Assembly (NCBI GenBank): GCA_963204785.1
Contig: CAUJHG010000021.1
Coordinates: 1-64,000 of the forward strand
Length of the DNA: 64,000 nt
Origin: Pseudomonadota bacterium
Lineage (GTDB): Bacteria > Pseudomonadota > Gammaproteobacteria > Burkholderiales > Burkholderiaceae_E
Reading direction: 5' to 3'
Both the position numbers and the translations under genes were made by a program. Positions 26,341 to 36,401 of this stretch are shown one piece after another. The notes below the pieces were generated by a model. The model was not told the origin of the DNA and did no database searches. It saw only the letters and a program-made list of their open reading frames with translations. Numbering within the stretch: position 1 is the first letter of the stretch; each line of letters starts with the position of its first letter.

Positions 26341-27009
26341 TCAGCGATAGTTCCCGTCCCAGGCGCCCCCGGGGACCGTGGCGCTGCGCCCGTCCCCGGC
26401 CACTTGCGGTCGGTTAAGCGAGAAGACGCTCTCCGGGGTAAGGACGGAGTAGTCCATGTAGCCCAGACGCGCCAGCGGCCGCATCGCGCCGGTGTCGACG
26501 CGGCCATCCTTCACGAAGGCGTCGTCGATGTAGACGCCGACCACGAGCCCGAAGACCACCGAGTACGCGAGCTGCGGCCGCTTCGGGTCGAAGGGCAGCT
26601 CCACCGTCTTCCAGTGCCGGCACTCGAGCGCGGCGGGGCTGCGCGCCACGCGCGGCGGCTTCACGAAGCGCGAGGCGGCGGGCTCGAGCCCCGCGAGCGC
26701 GAACTCGTCGACCTCGGCCGAGACCGTCGCCGAACTCATGTTCATCTGCTCGCGAAGCTCCCAGGTGGCGATCGAGCAGGTGAACTCGCCCGTCTCGCGC
26801 AGGTTGCGCAGCGTGTCCTTGGTTCCCGCGCTGGCGAACATCACCATCGGCGGCGAGTCGCTGACGCCGTTGAAGAAACTGTAGGGCGCCAGGTTCACGA
26901 CACCATCGGCGCTCAGCGTGGAGATCCAGCCGATCGGGCGCGGAACCACCAGCGCCTTGAAGGGATCGTGGCGCATTCCGTGGTCCCTGGTTTCGGTGCT
27001 GTAGTGCAT
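26341..27009 (-). CDS. flavin reductase-like domain protein
   Basis: A 222-residue FMN-binding split-barrel protein, starting MHYSTETRDHGMRHDPFKALVVPRP in shorter form: HDPFKALVVPRPIGWISTL. Features are NLAPYSFFNGVSDSPPMVMF, the flavin-contacting loop, and ECRHWKTVELP. Relatives use NAD(P)H to reduce FMN or act as oxygenase partners. Divergent to the acyl-CoA dehydrogenase pair, with about 190 bases between. Confidence 0.86.
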   Translation of the reverse strand: MHYSTETRDHGMRHDPFKALVVPRPIGWISTLSADGVVNLAPYSFFNGVSDSPPMVMFASAGTKDTLRNLRETGEFTCSIATWELREQMNMSSATVSAEVDEFALAGLEPAASRFVKPPRVARSPAALECRHWKTVELPFDPKRPQLAYSVVFGLVVGVYIDDAFVKDGRVDTGAMRPLARLGYMDYSVLTPESVFSLNRPQVAGDGRSATVPGGAWDGNYR

Positions 27010-27203
27010 CGCCTCGCAACTCGCTGCATGGGTTGACCAGCCCTCCAGCATGCCCGAGCCGGGGCCCGGCCGCACGGCGGATCGCTTCGGACAGGCGCAC
27101 GACACGCGTGCGTGCAGGCGGTGGCAGTCGATTCGGAACGACCGGGCAGCCGGCTTTGGCATCATTGCCGATCGACCCTACCGTCCGAATGGAGCACGCC
27201 GCG

Positions 27204-28391
27204 ATGAGCACCGCCCTGGAGACCTTCCGCGCCGAGACCCGCGCCTGGCTGGAAGCCAACTGCCCACCCGAGATGCGCACCCCGGCGCTCACCGACGAAG
27301 ATCGCTGCTGGGGCGGGCGCAATGCCACCTTCAGCAGCCAGGCACAGAAGGACTGGTTCGACCGCATGGTGGCCAAGGGCTGGACCGTCCCCGACTGGCC
27401 GCAGGAGTACGGCGGCGGCGGGCTCTCGCGCGACCAGACCAAGGTGCTGCGCGAGGAGATGCGTCGCCTGGGCTGCCGCTCGCCACTGGACAGCTTCGGG
27501 ATCTGGATGCTCGGTCCGGCGCTGCTGCAGTACGGCAACGAGGCGCAGAAGCGCGAGCACCTGCCGAAGATCGCTCGCGGCGAGATCCGCTGGTGCCAGG
27601 GTTACTCGGAGCCCAACGCCGGCTCCGACCTCGCTTCGCTGCAGACGCGCGCCGAGGACAAGGGCGATCACTTCCTGGTCAACGGCTCGAAGATCTGGAC
27701 CTCCTACGCGAACAAGGCCGACTGGATCTTCTGCCTGGTGCGCACCAACCCGAAGGCGAAGAAGCACGAAGGCATCAGCTTCCTGCTCTTCGACATGACC
27801 ACGCCGGGCGTCTCCACCAGGCCCATCCTGCTGATCTCGGGCAAGTCGCCGTTCTGCGAAACCTTTTTCGACGACGTCAGGGTGCCCAAGGAGAACCTGG
27901 TCCACGAACTCGACAAGGGCTGGACGGTCGCCAAGGCGCTGCTCACCCACGAGCGCAACATGATCGGCGGCATGGGCGAGCGCAACAAGGGCGCATCGCT
28001 CGGGCAGATGGCCGCCGATGCGGTGGGCCGCGATGCGCTGGGCCGCCTGGACGACGCACAACTGCGCGCGCGCGTCGCGTCCTTCGAGGTCGACGAGCTC
28101 GCATTCCGCTACGCGATGGAACGCTCGATCGACCTGATGAAGACCGGCCAGGCCAATCCGGCCTTCTCGTCGGTGCTGAAGTACTACGGATCGGAACTGA
28201 ACAAGCGGCGCAACGAGCTGACGATGTCGGCGCTCGGCGCCGATGGGCTCGAGTGGGAGAGCGAGCGCTCCTCGGGCGGCGCCGCGGCGCGCGACTGGCT
28301 GCGCTCGAAGGCCAACTCGATCGAGGGCGGCACCAGCGAGGTGCAGCTCAACATCGTCTCCAAACGCATCCTCGGCCTGCCGGACGCCTGA
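27204..28391 (+). CDS. acyl-CoA dehydrogenase, large-subunit type (PimC-like)
   Basis: A 395-residue flavoprotein beginning MSTALETFRAETRAW (an ATG five codons earlier is possible; GGAGC lies before this one). The dehydrogenase elements are QGYSEPNAGSDLASLQT for FAD, IWTSYANKADWIF, and a C-terminal IEGGTSEVQLNIVSKRILGLP that contains the likely catalytic Glu. A short helical insertion (EMRTPALTDEDRCWGGRN) after helix 1 is typical of PimC-type large subunits. It is followed 55 bases later by a second dehydrogenase that lacks this catalytic segment, so a heteromer is expected. Confidence 0.88.
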   Translation: MSTALETFRAETRAWLEANCPPEMRTPALTDEDRCWGGRNATFSSQAQKDWFDRMVAKGWTVPDWPQEYGGGGLSRDQTKVLREEMRRLGCRSPLDSFGIWMLGPALLQYGNEAQKREHLPKIARGEIRWCQGYSEPNAGSDLASLQTRAEDKGDHFLVNGSKIWTSYANKADWIFCLVRTNPKAKKHEGISFLLFDMTTPGVSTRPILLISGKSPFCETFFDDVRVPKENLVHELDKGWTVAKALLTHERNMIGGMGERNKGASLGQMAADAVGRDALGRLDDAQLRARVASFEVDELAFRYAMERSIDLMKTGQANPAFSSVLKYYGSELNKRRNELTMSALGADGLEWESERSSGGAAARDWLRSKANSIEGGTSEVQLNIVSKRILGLPDA

Positions 28392-28446
28392 CCCGTCCAG
28401 GTCCCACCGAGCACGCCCCCACGAACGCATCCGGATCCAGCACACC

Positions 28447-29586
28447 ATGGCCCTCGTACTGAACGAAGAACAGACGATGCTGCGCGACAGCGCGCAATCC
28501 TTCCTGGCCGAGAACGGCCCGATCGCCCAGTTGCGCAAGCTGCGCGACGATCGCGACGCCATCGGCTTCTCCACCGAGCTCTGGCGCGGCTTCGCGTCGA
28601 TGGGCTTCGCCGGCGCGCTGGTGCCCGAGGCCCATGGCGGCCTGGGCCTCGGCGCGGTCGAGGCAGGGGTCATCATGGAAGCGATCGGGCGCAACCTGAC
28701 GCCTTCCCCCTTCCTGTCCACCTCGGTGCTGGGCGTCACCGCGCTGCTGCGCGGCGGCAACGCAGCCCAGCAGGCCGCCTGGCTGCCGAAGATCGCCGCC
28801 GGCGAGGCGGTGGTCGCGCTGGCCGTCGACGAAGGCGGCAAGCACCGGCCCGGCCGGATCGCGGTGCAGGCGCGCGCCGAAGGCGCAGGCCACACGCTGA
28901 GCGGCGAGAAGCGCTTCGTGGTCGACGGCCACGTCGCGAACCTGCTGCTGGTGGCCGCCCGCACCTCCGGCGCGCAGGACGACGCCGACGGAGTCACGCT
29001 CTTCCTGGTCGACCCGAAGGCCCGCGGGGTCTCGATCGAACGCACCGTGATGGTCGATGCCCACAATGCGGCGCGCGTGCGCTTCGACGGCGTCCAGCTC
29101 GGTCCCGACGCAGTGCTCGGCACACTGGGTGCCGCACGGGCGGTGCTCGACGCCACGCTCGACGCCGGACGCGCCGCGCTCGCCAGCGAGCTCGTCGGAG
29201 CCACTGACGAAGCCTTCGAGCGGACGCTCGCCTACCTGAAGGACCGCCGTCAGTTCGGCCAGCCCATCGGCAGCTTCCAGGCGCTGCAGCATCGCGCCGC
29301 CCACCTGTACTGCGAGATCGAGGTCACCCGCGCCGCGGTGCTCAAGGCGCAGCAGGCGCTCGACCAGGACCCTGCCCACGCCGCGCGGCTGGTGGCGCTG
29401 GCCAAGGCGCGCGCGGGCGCGAGCGCGACGCTCGCGGTGCAGGAAGGCGTCCAGATGCACGGCGGAATGGGCATGACCGACGAGTTCGACATCGGTCTGT
29501 TCATGAAGCGGGTGCGCGTCGCACAGGAGCTGCTGGGCGATGCCGACTTCCACGCCGACCGGCTGGCAGGCATGGCCGGTTACTGA
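28447..29586 (+). CDS. acyl-CoA dehydrogenase, small-subunit type (PimD-like)
   Basis: A 379-residue acyl-CoA dehydrogenase homologue starting MALVLNEEQTMLRDSA. It has the helical N-domain, a beta-domain with a weak FAD motif (ALAVDEGGKHRPG in place of TEPxAGSD), DRRQFGQPIGSFQALQH and QMHGGMGMTDEFD. The region that should hold the catalytic Glu reads FMKRVRVAQELLG, without an EGT motif. It therefore looks like the non-catalytic partner in a two-subunit enzyme, as known for PimCD and the steroid FadE pairs. Confidence 0.85.
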   Translation: MALVLNEEQTMLRDSAQSFLAENGPIAQLRKLRDDRDAIGFSTELWRGFASMGFAGALVPEAHGGLGLGAVEAGVIMEAIGRNLTPSPFLSTSVLGVTALLRGGNAAQQAAWLPKIAAGEAVVALAVDEGGKHRPGRIAVQARAEGAGHTLSGEKRFVVDGHVANLLLVAARTSGAQDDADGVTLFLVDPKARGVSIERTVMVDAHNAARVRFDGVQLGPDAVLGTLGAARAVLDATLDAGRAALASELVGATDEAFERTLAYLKDRRQFGQPIGSFQALQHRAAHLYCEIEVTRAAVLKAQQALDQDPAHAARLVALAKARAGASATLAVQEGVQMHGGMGMTDEFDIGLFMKRVRVAQELLGDADFHADRLAGMAGY

Positions 29587-29677
29587 GAAGGCAGCCCGAC
29601 GACATGGCGGCCTGGGCCCGCATGCGCACGGCCAGGCACGCGAGCGCCCGCATGGCACACCTGGACGGGTTTCGGCG

Positions 29678-30538
29678 GTGATCCCGCTGCCCTCGTTCGC
29701 CGGGCGCGCGGTGCTGGTCACCGGAGCCTCCAGCGGAATCGGCCGCGAGGCCGCGCTGGCCTTCGCACGCTCCGGCGCCGAGGTCGCGCTGCTCGCCCGT
29801 CGCGCCGACGCTCTGCAGGCGGTGCGCGAGGAGGCGCTTGCCCAGGCCGATGCGGCCGGGCACCCCGCCACCCGGGTGCTGGCACTGGCCACGGACGTGA
29901 CCAGGACGCCCCAGGTGAAGGCGGCCTTTGCCGCAGCCGCGGGGGCCTTCGGGCGCATCGACCTGGTCGTCAACAACGCTGGCGTGATGATCCCGGGGCG
30001 TGTCGAGGAGATCCGCGATCGCGACCTGCGCGCGATGCTCGACGTCAACCTGTTCGGTGCGCTGCACGTGATGCAGCAGGCCGCGGCCCTGATGCGCAGG
30101 CAGGGTCACGGCAGCATCGTCAACGTCGCCTCCCTGGGCGGGCGTCGGGCGTACTCACCGATCGGAGGCTACTCGGCAAGCAAGTTCGCGCTGATCGGCC
30201 TCACCGAAGCCATGCGGCTGGAGCTCGACGGCAGTGGCGTGCAGCTGTCGCTGGTGCTGCCCGGAATCGTCGACACGCCGATGTACGAGAGCGGGATGAC
30301 GCAGAGCCCGGAGCTCGGGCAGATCTGGCCCCGGGCGCTGAACATGCCGCCCCAATGGGTGGTGGCTGCGATCTTCCTCGCGGCGCGCTACGGACTGCGC
30401 GAGCTCTCGGTGCCGCCCGGCGCGGGCGAGCTCTCCAAGCTGCTGTCGCTGACGCCAGGCCTGGCCGACCGGCTGATCAGGGCAGCGATGAGCGTCGCGC
30501 GGCGCAGCGCCACCCGGCCGAAACCGAAATCCTCCTGA
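29678..30538 (+). CDS. short-chain dehydrogenase/reductase
   Basis: A 286-residue SDR starting at GTG 29678. TGASSGIGRE is the cofactor loop, VVNNAG the structural motif, NVASLGG the catalytic Ser and GYSASKFAL the Tyr-Lys pair, so the enzyme is complete. The extended C-terminus (about 40 residues, amphipathic and basic) hints at membrane association. It lies 91 bases after the dehydrogenase pair and may be co-transcribed. Confidence 0.87.
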   Translation: MIPLPSFAGRAVLVTGASSGIGREAALAFARSGAEVALLARRADALQAVREEALAQADAAGHPATRVLALATDVTRTPQVKAAFAAAAGAFGRIDLVVNNAGVMIPGRVEEIRDRDLRAMLDVNLFGALHVMQQAAALMRRQGHGSIVNVASLGGRRAYSPIGGYSASKFALIGLTEAMRLELDGSGVQLSLVLPGIVDTPMYESGMTQSPELGQIWPRALNMPPQWVVAAIFLAARYGLRELSVPPGAGELSKLLSLTPGLADRLIRAAMSVARRSATRPKPKSS

Positions 30539-30610
30539 CCGGGCCCTGGCGATCCGAAAGTCCGGAGCTCCGGGCGAGCCGCGCGGACCCCGCCCGGAAT
30601 CGACGCCCGA

Positions 30611-31276
30611 TCAGCCGATCGAGCGGCGGAGGAAATCCATCATCCGCTGCCAGGCCTGGTCGGCGCAGCCCGCGTCGTAGACGTCGGCGCGACGCTCGTT
30701 GAAGAAGCCATGGGCGGCGTCATAGCGGTAGATCTCGGGTGAGCGCCCTGCGGCCTTCATCGCCGCCTCGAGCGCATCGGCTGCCGCCGGCGTGCACCAG
30801 TCGTCCCTGTTGGCGAAGTGGGCCTGGAAGGGGATCCGGATGTCGGCGGGCCTGGCCAGCTGCTCGGGCGGGATCCCGTAGAAGCACACGCCCGCGGACA
30901 GCTCGGGAACGTGCACCGACGCGGCGATCGTCAGCGCGCCGCCCATGCAGAAGCCCATCACCGCCACCTTGGCGCCGCTCGCGGCCAGGTGCTGTGCGGC
31001 GCCACGGATGTCCTGGTGGGTGGCGCCGGGGAAGTCGAGCCCGTCCATCAGGTGGCTGGCCTCGTCGGGCTCCTGGGTGACCCGGCCCGCGTAGAGATCG
31101 GGCGCCAGCGCGTTGTAGCCGGCCCGCGCGAAGCGGTCGGCCACGCCGCAGATCTGGTCGTTCAGCCCCCACCACTCCTGGATCACGATCACCGCGGGGC
31201 GGCCCTTGCCGGCCTCGGCGTAGTAACCGCCGGTGCGCCCGCCGTCGGGGCGCGCGAACTCGATCTTCTGTCCCAT
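30611..31276 (-). CDS. dienelactone hydrolase family protein
   Basis: A 221-residue alpha/beta hydrolase. The nucleophile elbow is GFCMGG with Cys rather than Ser, as in dienelactone hydrolases; the Asp is in FANRDDWCTP and the His in DAAHGFFNE. IQEWWGLNDQI, with the Glu that interacts with the nucleophile, is also typical. Members hydrolyse dienelactones in chlorocatechol breakdown, but most paralogues have other substrates. No aromatic-ring genes are adjacent. Confidence 0.88.
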   Translation of the reverse strand: MGQKIEFARPDGGRTGGYYAEAGKGRPAVIVIQEWWGLNDQICGVADRFARAGYNALAPDLYAGRVTQEPDEASHLMDGLDFPGATHQDIRGAAQHLAASGAKVAVMGFCMGGALTIAASVHVPELSAGVCFYGIPPEQLARPADIRIPFQAHFANRDDWCTPAAADALEAAMKAAGRSPEIYRYDAAHGFFNERRADVYDAGCADQAWQRMMDFLRRSIG

Positions 31277-31369
31277 GGTGTCTCCTCTGGGTGCTCGCCG
31301 TGCTGGCACGGCCTGTTTACGGGGAAGAGCCTGCATTCTCCATCAAGCGGCAGAGGTTCGGGCCGTGGC

Positions 31370-32590
<1,221 letters not shown>

Positions 32591-32639
32591 CGTCGTCGCT
32601 GCACGCAGGGCCGGTTCGCGCGCCGCGGCGGCAATCGGG

Positions 32640-33821
32640 TCAGAACAGGCGCAGGCGAAAGCCGCCCGCACCCGTTCCCCGGTCGGTCGCCCCGACGATC
32701 TCGCCCACCGCGACACGCGCGCCAGGCTGCAGTCCCGCGGCGTCGATCAGCTCGGTCCAGCTGCCGTCGGACAGTCCCACCGAGACCGGCACCCTCGCCA
32801 GCACCGGGCGTCCCTCGGCCTGCGACTCGACGTGCAGCACCGCCCGCCGGCCGCCCTGCCCGCCCGGCGCGGCATCGCGCCGCACCACCGCCTGCGGATC
32901 GGACGGACGAAAGCGCAGCGCCGTGGCCGGCACCTTCAGCACCTCGGGCCTGGAGGCGACCCGGATGCGCACCGTGGCGGTCATTCCCGGCAGCAGGCGG
33001 CCGTCGTCGTTGGCGGTAGCCAGCACCACGTTGTAGGTGACCACGTTCTGCTCGACCTTCGGGTTCAGGCGGATCTGCCGGACCCGCGCCTGGAACTCGC
33101 GTTCGCCCAGCGCGTCGACCCGGAAGCTCGCGTGCATCCCGACCGCGACCGACCCGACGTCGGCCTCGGCGACGTTGGTGTCGATCTGCATGTCGCGAAG
33201 GTCGCGCGCGATCAGGAACAGCTGCGGTGTCTGGAAGCTCGCTGCCACCGTCTGTCCGACGTCCACGCTGCGGGCGATCACCACCCCGTCGATCGGCGAG
33301 CGGATCACGGTGTAGCCGAGGTTGGTGCGCTCACGGTCGATCTGCGCCTGGATCGCCCGGGTGCGCGCCCTGGCGGCCTCCATCGCCTGGCGCTCGTCGT
33401 CGATCTGCGCGCCGGAGACGAAGCCGCGCGCCATCAGTTCCTCGCTGCGGGCGAGCTTGCGCTGCGCCAGCCGAAGCTGGGTGTCCGCCTCCTGCAGGTT
33501 GGCCTGGAGCTGGACCAGCTGGGCCTCGATCAGCGCCGGGTCGATCTCGGCAAGCGGCTGCCCGGCACGCACCCGCTGGTTGAAGTCCGCGTGCACCGCG
33601 CGGATCGTTCCCGAGACCTGCGTTCCCACGTTGACCAGGGTGACCGGGTTGAGCGTGCCGCTCGCGCTCACCGACTGCTCGATCGGTCCGCGCTCGATCT
33701 CGGCGAAGCGGTAGCGCGCCGAGAGCGCAACCGGTGCGTCGCGCTGCGCGCGATACCACCACCACGCTGCTGCGAGCGCGACGAGCATCGTCGCGGTCAG
33801 GACCACTTTCAGGCTTCGCAT
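32640..33821 (-). CDS. MacA-like periplasmic adaptor (membrane fusion protein)
   Basis: A 393-residue adaptor with an N-terminal membrane anchor (about 5-23). The lipoyl halves are VNVGTQVSGTIRAVHAD and TVIRSPIDGVVIARSVDVGQTV, separated by a long alpha-hairpin (about 100-165, with LQANLQEADTQLRLAQRKLA). Beta-barrel and membrane-proximal domains follow. It links the inner-membrane pump to an outer-membrane channel. The downstream gene is the MacB-like permease. Confidence 0.9.
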   Translation of the reverse strand: MRSLKVVLTATMLVALAAAWWWYRAQRDAPVALSARYRFAEIERGPIEQSVSASGTLNPVTLVNVGTQVSGTIRAVHADFNQRVRAGQPLAEIDPALIEAQLVQLQANLQEADTQLRLAQRKLARSEELMARGFVSGAQIDDERQAMEAARARTRAIQAQIDRERTNLGYTVIRSPIDGVVIARSVDVGQTVAASFQTPQLFLIARDLRDMQIDTNVAEADVGSVAVGMHASFRVDALGEREFQARVRQIRLNPKVEQNVVTYNVVLATANDDGRLLPGMTATVRIRVASRPEVLKVPATALRFRPSDPQAVVRRDAAPGGQGGRRAVLHVESQAEGRPVLARVPVSVGLSDGSWTELIDAAGLQPGARVAVGEIVGATDRGTGAGGFRLRLF

Positions 33822-34024
33822 CTCGGATCCGTGGCAATTCGGCCCTCAGGTGCTGCAGGGACGGCGCCGGGCATTATGCAGCCAGCGCCTGCGCGCGGGC
33901 GAGGACCTGGCGGGGAGCTCCGCCCCGCTGCGCATGACGCCTTCGACCCGCGTGCGCGAGAATGAGCAAATGCGCCGCCGGCATGGACTGGCCACGCAGC
34001 CCCCCAAACGAATATCCTTGAACG

Positions 34025-34945
34025 ATGAAAGCAGCCAACATCCTCCAAACCATCGGCGCCACGCCGCACGTGCGCATCAATCGCCTCTTCGGCGCCACCC
34101 ACGAAGTCTGGATCAAGTCCGAGCGTGCAAATCCCGGCGGATCGATCAAGGACCGGATCGCTCTGGCCATGGTCGAGGACGCCGAGCGCAAGGGCCTGCT
34201 GCAGCCCGGCGGAACGATCATCGAGCCCACCTCGGGCAACACCGGGGTCGGTCTGGCGATGGTCGCCGCGGTCAAGGGCTACCGCCTGGTGCTGGTGATG
34301 CCGGACAGCATGTCGATCGAGCGCCGCAGGCTGATGCTCGCCTACGGGGCGAGCTTCGTGCTCACCCCCCGCGAGAAGGGAATGAACGGCGCGATCGCGC
34401 AGGCGCAGGAACTGCTCGCATCGACCCCCGGGGCGTGGATGCCCCAGCAGTTCGACAACCCGGCCAACACCGAGGTGCACGCGCGCACCACGGCGCAGGA
34501 GATCCTCGCGGATTTCCCCGACGGCATCGACGCCCTGATCACCGGGGTGGGCACCGGCGGCCACCTCACCGGCTGCGCCAGGGTGCTCAAGGCCGCCTGG
34601 CCGAAGCTGAAGGTGTTTGCGGTCGAACCCTCGGCCTCGCCAGTGATCTCCGGCGGGAAGGCCGGCCCGCATCCGCTGCAGGGCCTGGGTGCGGGCTTCA
34701 TTCCGAAGAACCTCGACACCACGGTGCTCGACGGCGTGATCCAGGTCGACGCGGACCCGGCGCGCGAGATGGCGCGGCGCTCCGCGCGCGAGGAAGGCCT
34801 GCTGGTCGGCATCTCCTCGGGGGCGACGCTGGCGGCGATCGCGCAGAAGCTGCCCGAGCTTCCCGCTGGGGCAGTCGTGCTCGGCTTCAACTACGACACA
34901 GGCGAGCGCTACCTGTCGGTCGAGGGCTTCCTGCCCCTGGAATGA
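34025..34945 (+). CDS. cysK: cysteine synthase (O-acetylserine sulfhydrylase)
   Basis: A 306-residue PLP enzyme that makes cysteine from O-acetylserine and sulfide. The Schiff-base lysine is Lys42 in NPGGSIKDR, the substrate loop is TSGNTGVG, and the phosphate-binding loop is [18 protein letters not shown] near residue 265 contacts the pyridine ring. It could be CysK or CysM; overall length and motifs fit either. It is divergent from the MacA-like gene. Confidence 0.92.
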   Translation: MKAANILQTIGATPHVRINRLFGATHEVWIKSERANPGGSIKDRIALAMVEDAERKGLLQPGGTIIEPTSGNTGVGLAMVAAVKGYRLVLVMPDSMSIERRRLMLAYGASFVLTPREKGMNGAIAQAQELLASTPGAWMPQQFDNPANTEVHARTTAQEILADFPDGIDALITGVGTGGHLTGCARVLKAAWPKLKVFAVEPSASPVISGGKAGPHPLQGLGAGFIPKNLDTTVLDGVIQVDADPAREMARRSAREEGLLVGISSGATLAAIAQKLPELPAGAVVLGFNYDTGERYLSVEGFLPLE

Positions 34946-34953
34946 TTCGTGCG

Positions 34954-34977
34954 GCCGGGGCCCTGCTTGGCCCCGGC
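34954..34977. terminator. strong bidirectional hairpin between cysK and the cytochrome c gene
   Basis: GCCGGGGCC (34954-34962) pairs perfectly with GGCCCCGGC (34969-34977) around a six-base loop. It lies in the 35-base gap between convergent genes, the expected place for a shared terminator. No T-run is present on either side. Confidence 0.5.
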
Positions 34978-34980
34978 GCC

Positions 34981-35520
34981 TCAACTCCCGGCCTCGCGCC
35001 AGGCCCGCTCCACGCGCGCCTGGTGCGCGCGCGAGCGCTCCGACCACCGGCTCGCGATGTAGCCGAGCACGGCGCGGATCTGCGCCTCGCTCAGGACGCC
35101 CTCGAAGCCGGGCATGTCGCTCTCATAGCCCTCCGGGGCGATCGGCGCGCGCATGCCCTTGCGGGTGATCTCGAGCAGGACCTCGTCCGGATGGTGCCAG
35201 GTGTGTCCGCTGTCGTCGTGTGGGGGCGCCGGCAGGCGGCCCGAGGGCTTGCGCTGGCGCCAGTCGGGCTCGCCTTCCAGCTTGACGCCATGGCAGGCCG
35301 CGCAGTGCTGCGCGTAGAGCGCGCGCCCCTCCTCGATCTGCCGGGCGTCGGCCATCGCCAGCGGCGGCAGCGTCTTGGCGTCGGGCGTCGTCGACACGCG
35401 CCACGCGGCCAGTGCGCCCAGGGCCACGGCAAGCAGCGCCCCGCCCCAGGCAAGTCGGCGCAGCCTGGATCTGGGCTGCGGGCGATGATCGGCGTCCGTG
35501 CGCCGCAACGGTGCGCTCAT
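34981..35520 (-). CDS. membrane-anchored monoheme cytochrome c
   Basis: A 179-residue protein with a basic N-terminus, one membrane segment (about 23-40) and a class I cytochrome c domain. The heme motif is CAACH at 73-77, and the distal Met is probably in ESDMPGF. A histidine-rich stretch (DDSGHTWHHPDE) precedes the C-terminal helix. It starts two bases after the SDR stop, so the two are co-transcribed. It is likely a periplasm-facing electron carrier. Confidence 0.88.
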   Translation of the reverse strand: MSAPLRRTDADHRPQPRSRLRRLAWGGALLAVALGALAAWRVSTTPDAKTLPPLAMADARQIEEGRALYAQHCAACHGVKLEGEPDWRQRKPSGRLPAPPHDDSGHTWHHPDEVLLEITRKGMRAPIAPEGYESDMPGFEGVLSEAQIRAVLGYIASRWSERSRAHQARVERAWREAGS

Positions 35521-35522
35521 GC

Positions 35523-36308
35523 TCAGATCACCGACACCGCGCAGCCGTCCATCGGCACGATCGCGCCGGAGACATAGCTCGCCCGCGCCGACCCGAGCCA
35601 CACGACGGCGTCGGCAATCTCCTCGGGCTCGGCGAGCCGGCCCATCGGGATGCGCGCCGCCTCCTCCTCGAGCAGCACCTCCTTGCTGCGTCCGCTGGCG
35701 CGCGCTGCGACCTCCAGCCCTTCGTCGACCCGGGAAGTGCGGGTCAGGCCCGGGTTGACCGCGTTGACCCGCACGCCCCTGTCGGCGTAGGCACGCGCCA
35801 GGCCGACGGTCGCCAGCATCAGCGCCGAGTTCGCAGCGCCGCCTGCGATGTGGAAGACCCCGGCCTGCCGTCCTCCCTGGCCGATCACGTTGACGATGGC
35901 GCCCTGCCCGCGCTGCGCCATGCGCCGCGCCACCGGCTCGGCCACGTGGACGTAGCTGAAGTACTTGGCATCCATCGCCTGCCGGAAAGCCTGCGCGTCG
36001 AGCTCGTCGGGCGCGTAGCGGCGCGCAGCGCCTGCGGAGTTCACCAGCACATCGATCCGGCCGAAGCGCTGCCAGACCTCGTCCACCAGACGCGCTGCCG
36101 CCGCGGCGTCGACCAGATCGGCAGCGATCGGGTGCATCCCGAGGCCCAGCGCGCGCATCCGCTCGTTGGCCTGCGCCAGGTTCGCTTCGCTGCGCGACAC
36201 GCCGATCACGGTCGCCCCCTCGCGCGCCAGCGCGGTCGCACAGGCCAGTCCGATCCCTCTGCTCGCGCCGGTGACCAGCGCGACCCTGCCCTCGAGCCCC
36301 AGATCCAT
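35523..36308 (-). CDS. divergent SDR-family protein lacking the catalytic triad
   Basis: A 261-residue Rossmann-fold protein with an intact cofactor motif (TGASRGIG), LVNSAG and a normal SDR C-terminus (NPGLTRTSR, YVSGAIVPMDG). The catalytic positions differ. NVIGQGG replaces the Ser segment, and HIAGGAANSAL stands where YxxxK should be, so Ser, Tyr and Lys are all lost. It may bind nucleotide without classical oxidoreduction or use another mechanism. GGAGGGATCG precedes the ATG. A cytochrome c gene follows at once. Confidence 0.82.
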   Translation of the reverse strand: MDLGLEGRVALVTGASRGIGLACATALAREGATVIGVSRSEANLAQANERMRALGLGMHPIAADLVDAAAAARLVDEVWQRFGRIDVLVNSAGAARRYAPDELDAQAFRQAMDAKYFSYVHVAEPVARRMAQRGQGAIVNVIGQGGRQAGVFHIAGGAANSALMLATVGLARAYADRGVRVNAVNPGLTRTSRVDEGLEVAARASGRSKEVLLEEEAARIPMGRLAEPEEIADAVVWLGSARASYVSGAIVPMDGCAVSVI

Positions 36309-36401
36309 CGATCCCTCCAGCCCGGCCTGCGGCGACCGGTATCCTTTCACCGGTTGCCCCGGCCAGACCGGGCAAGGATAACCGGAGGAAGAAGACCCAC
36401 G

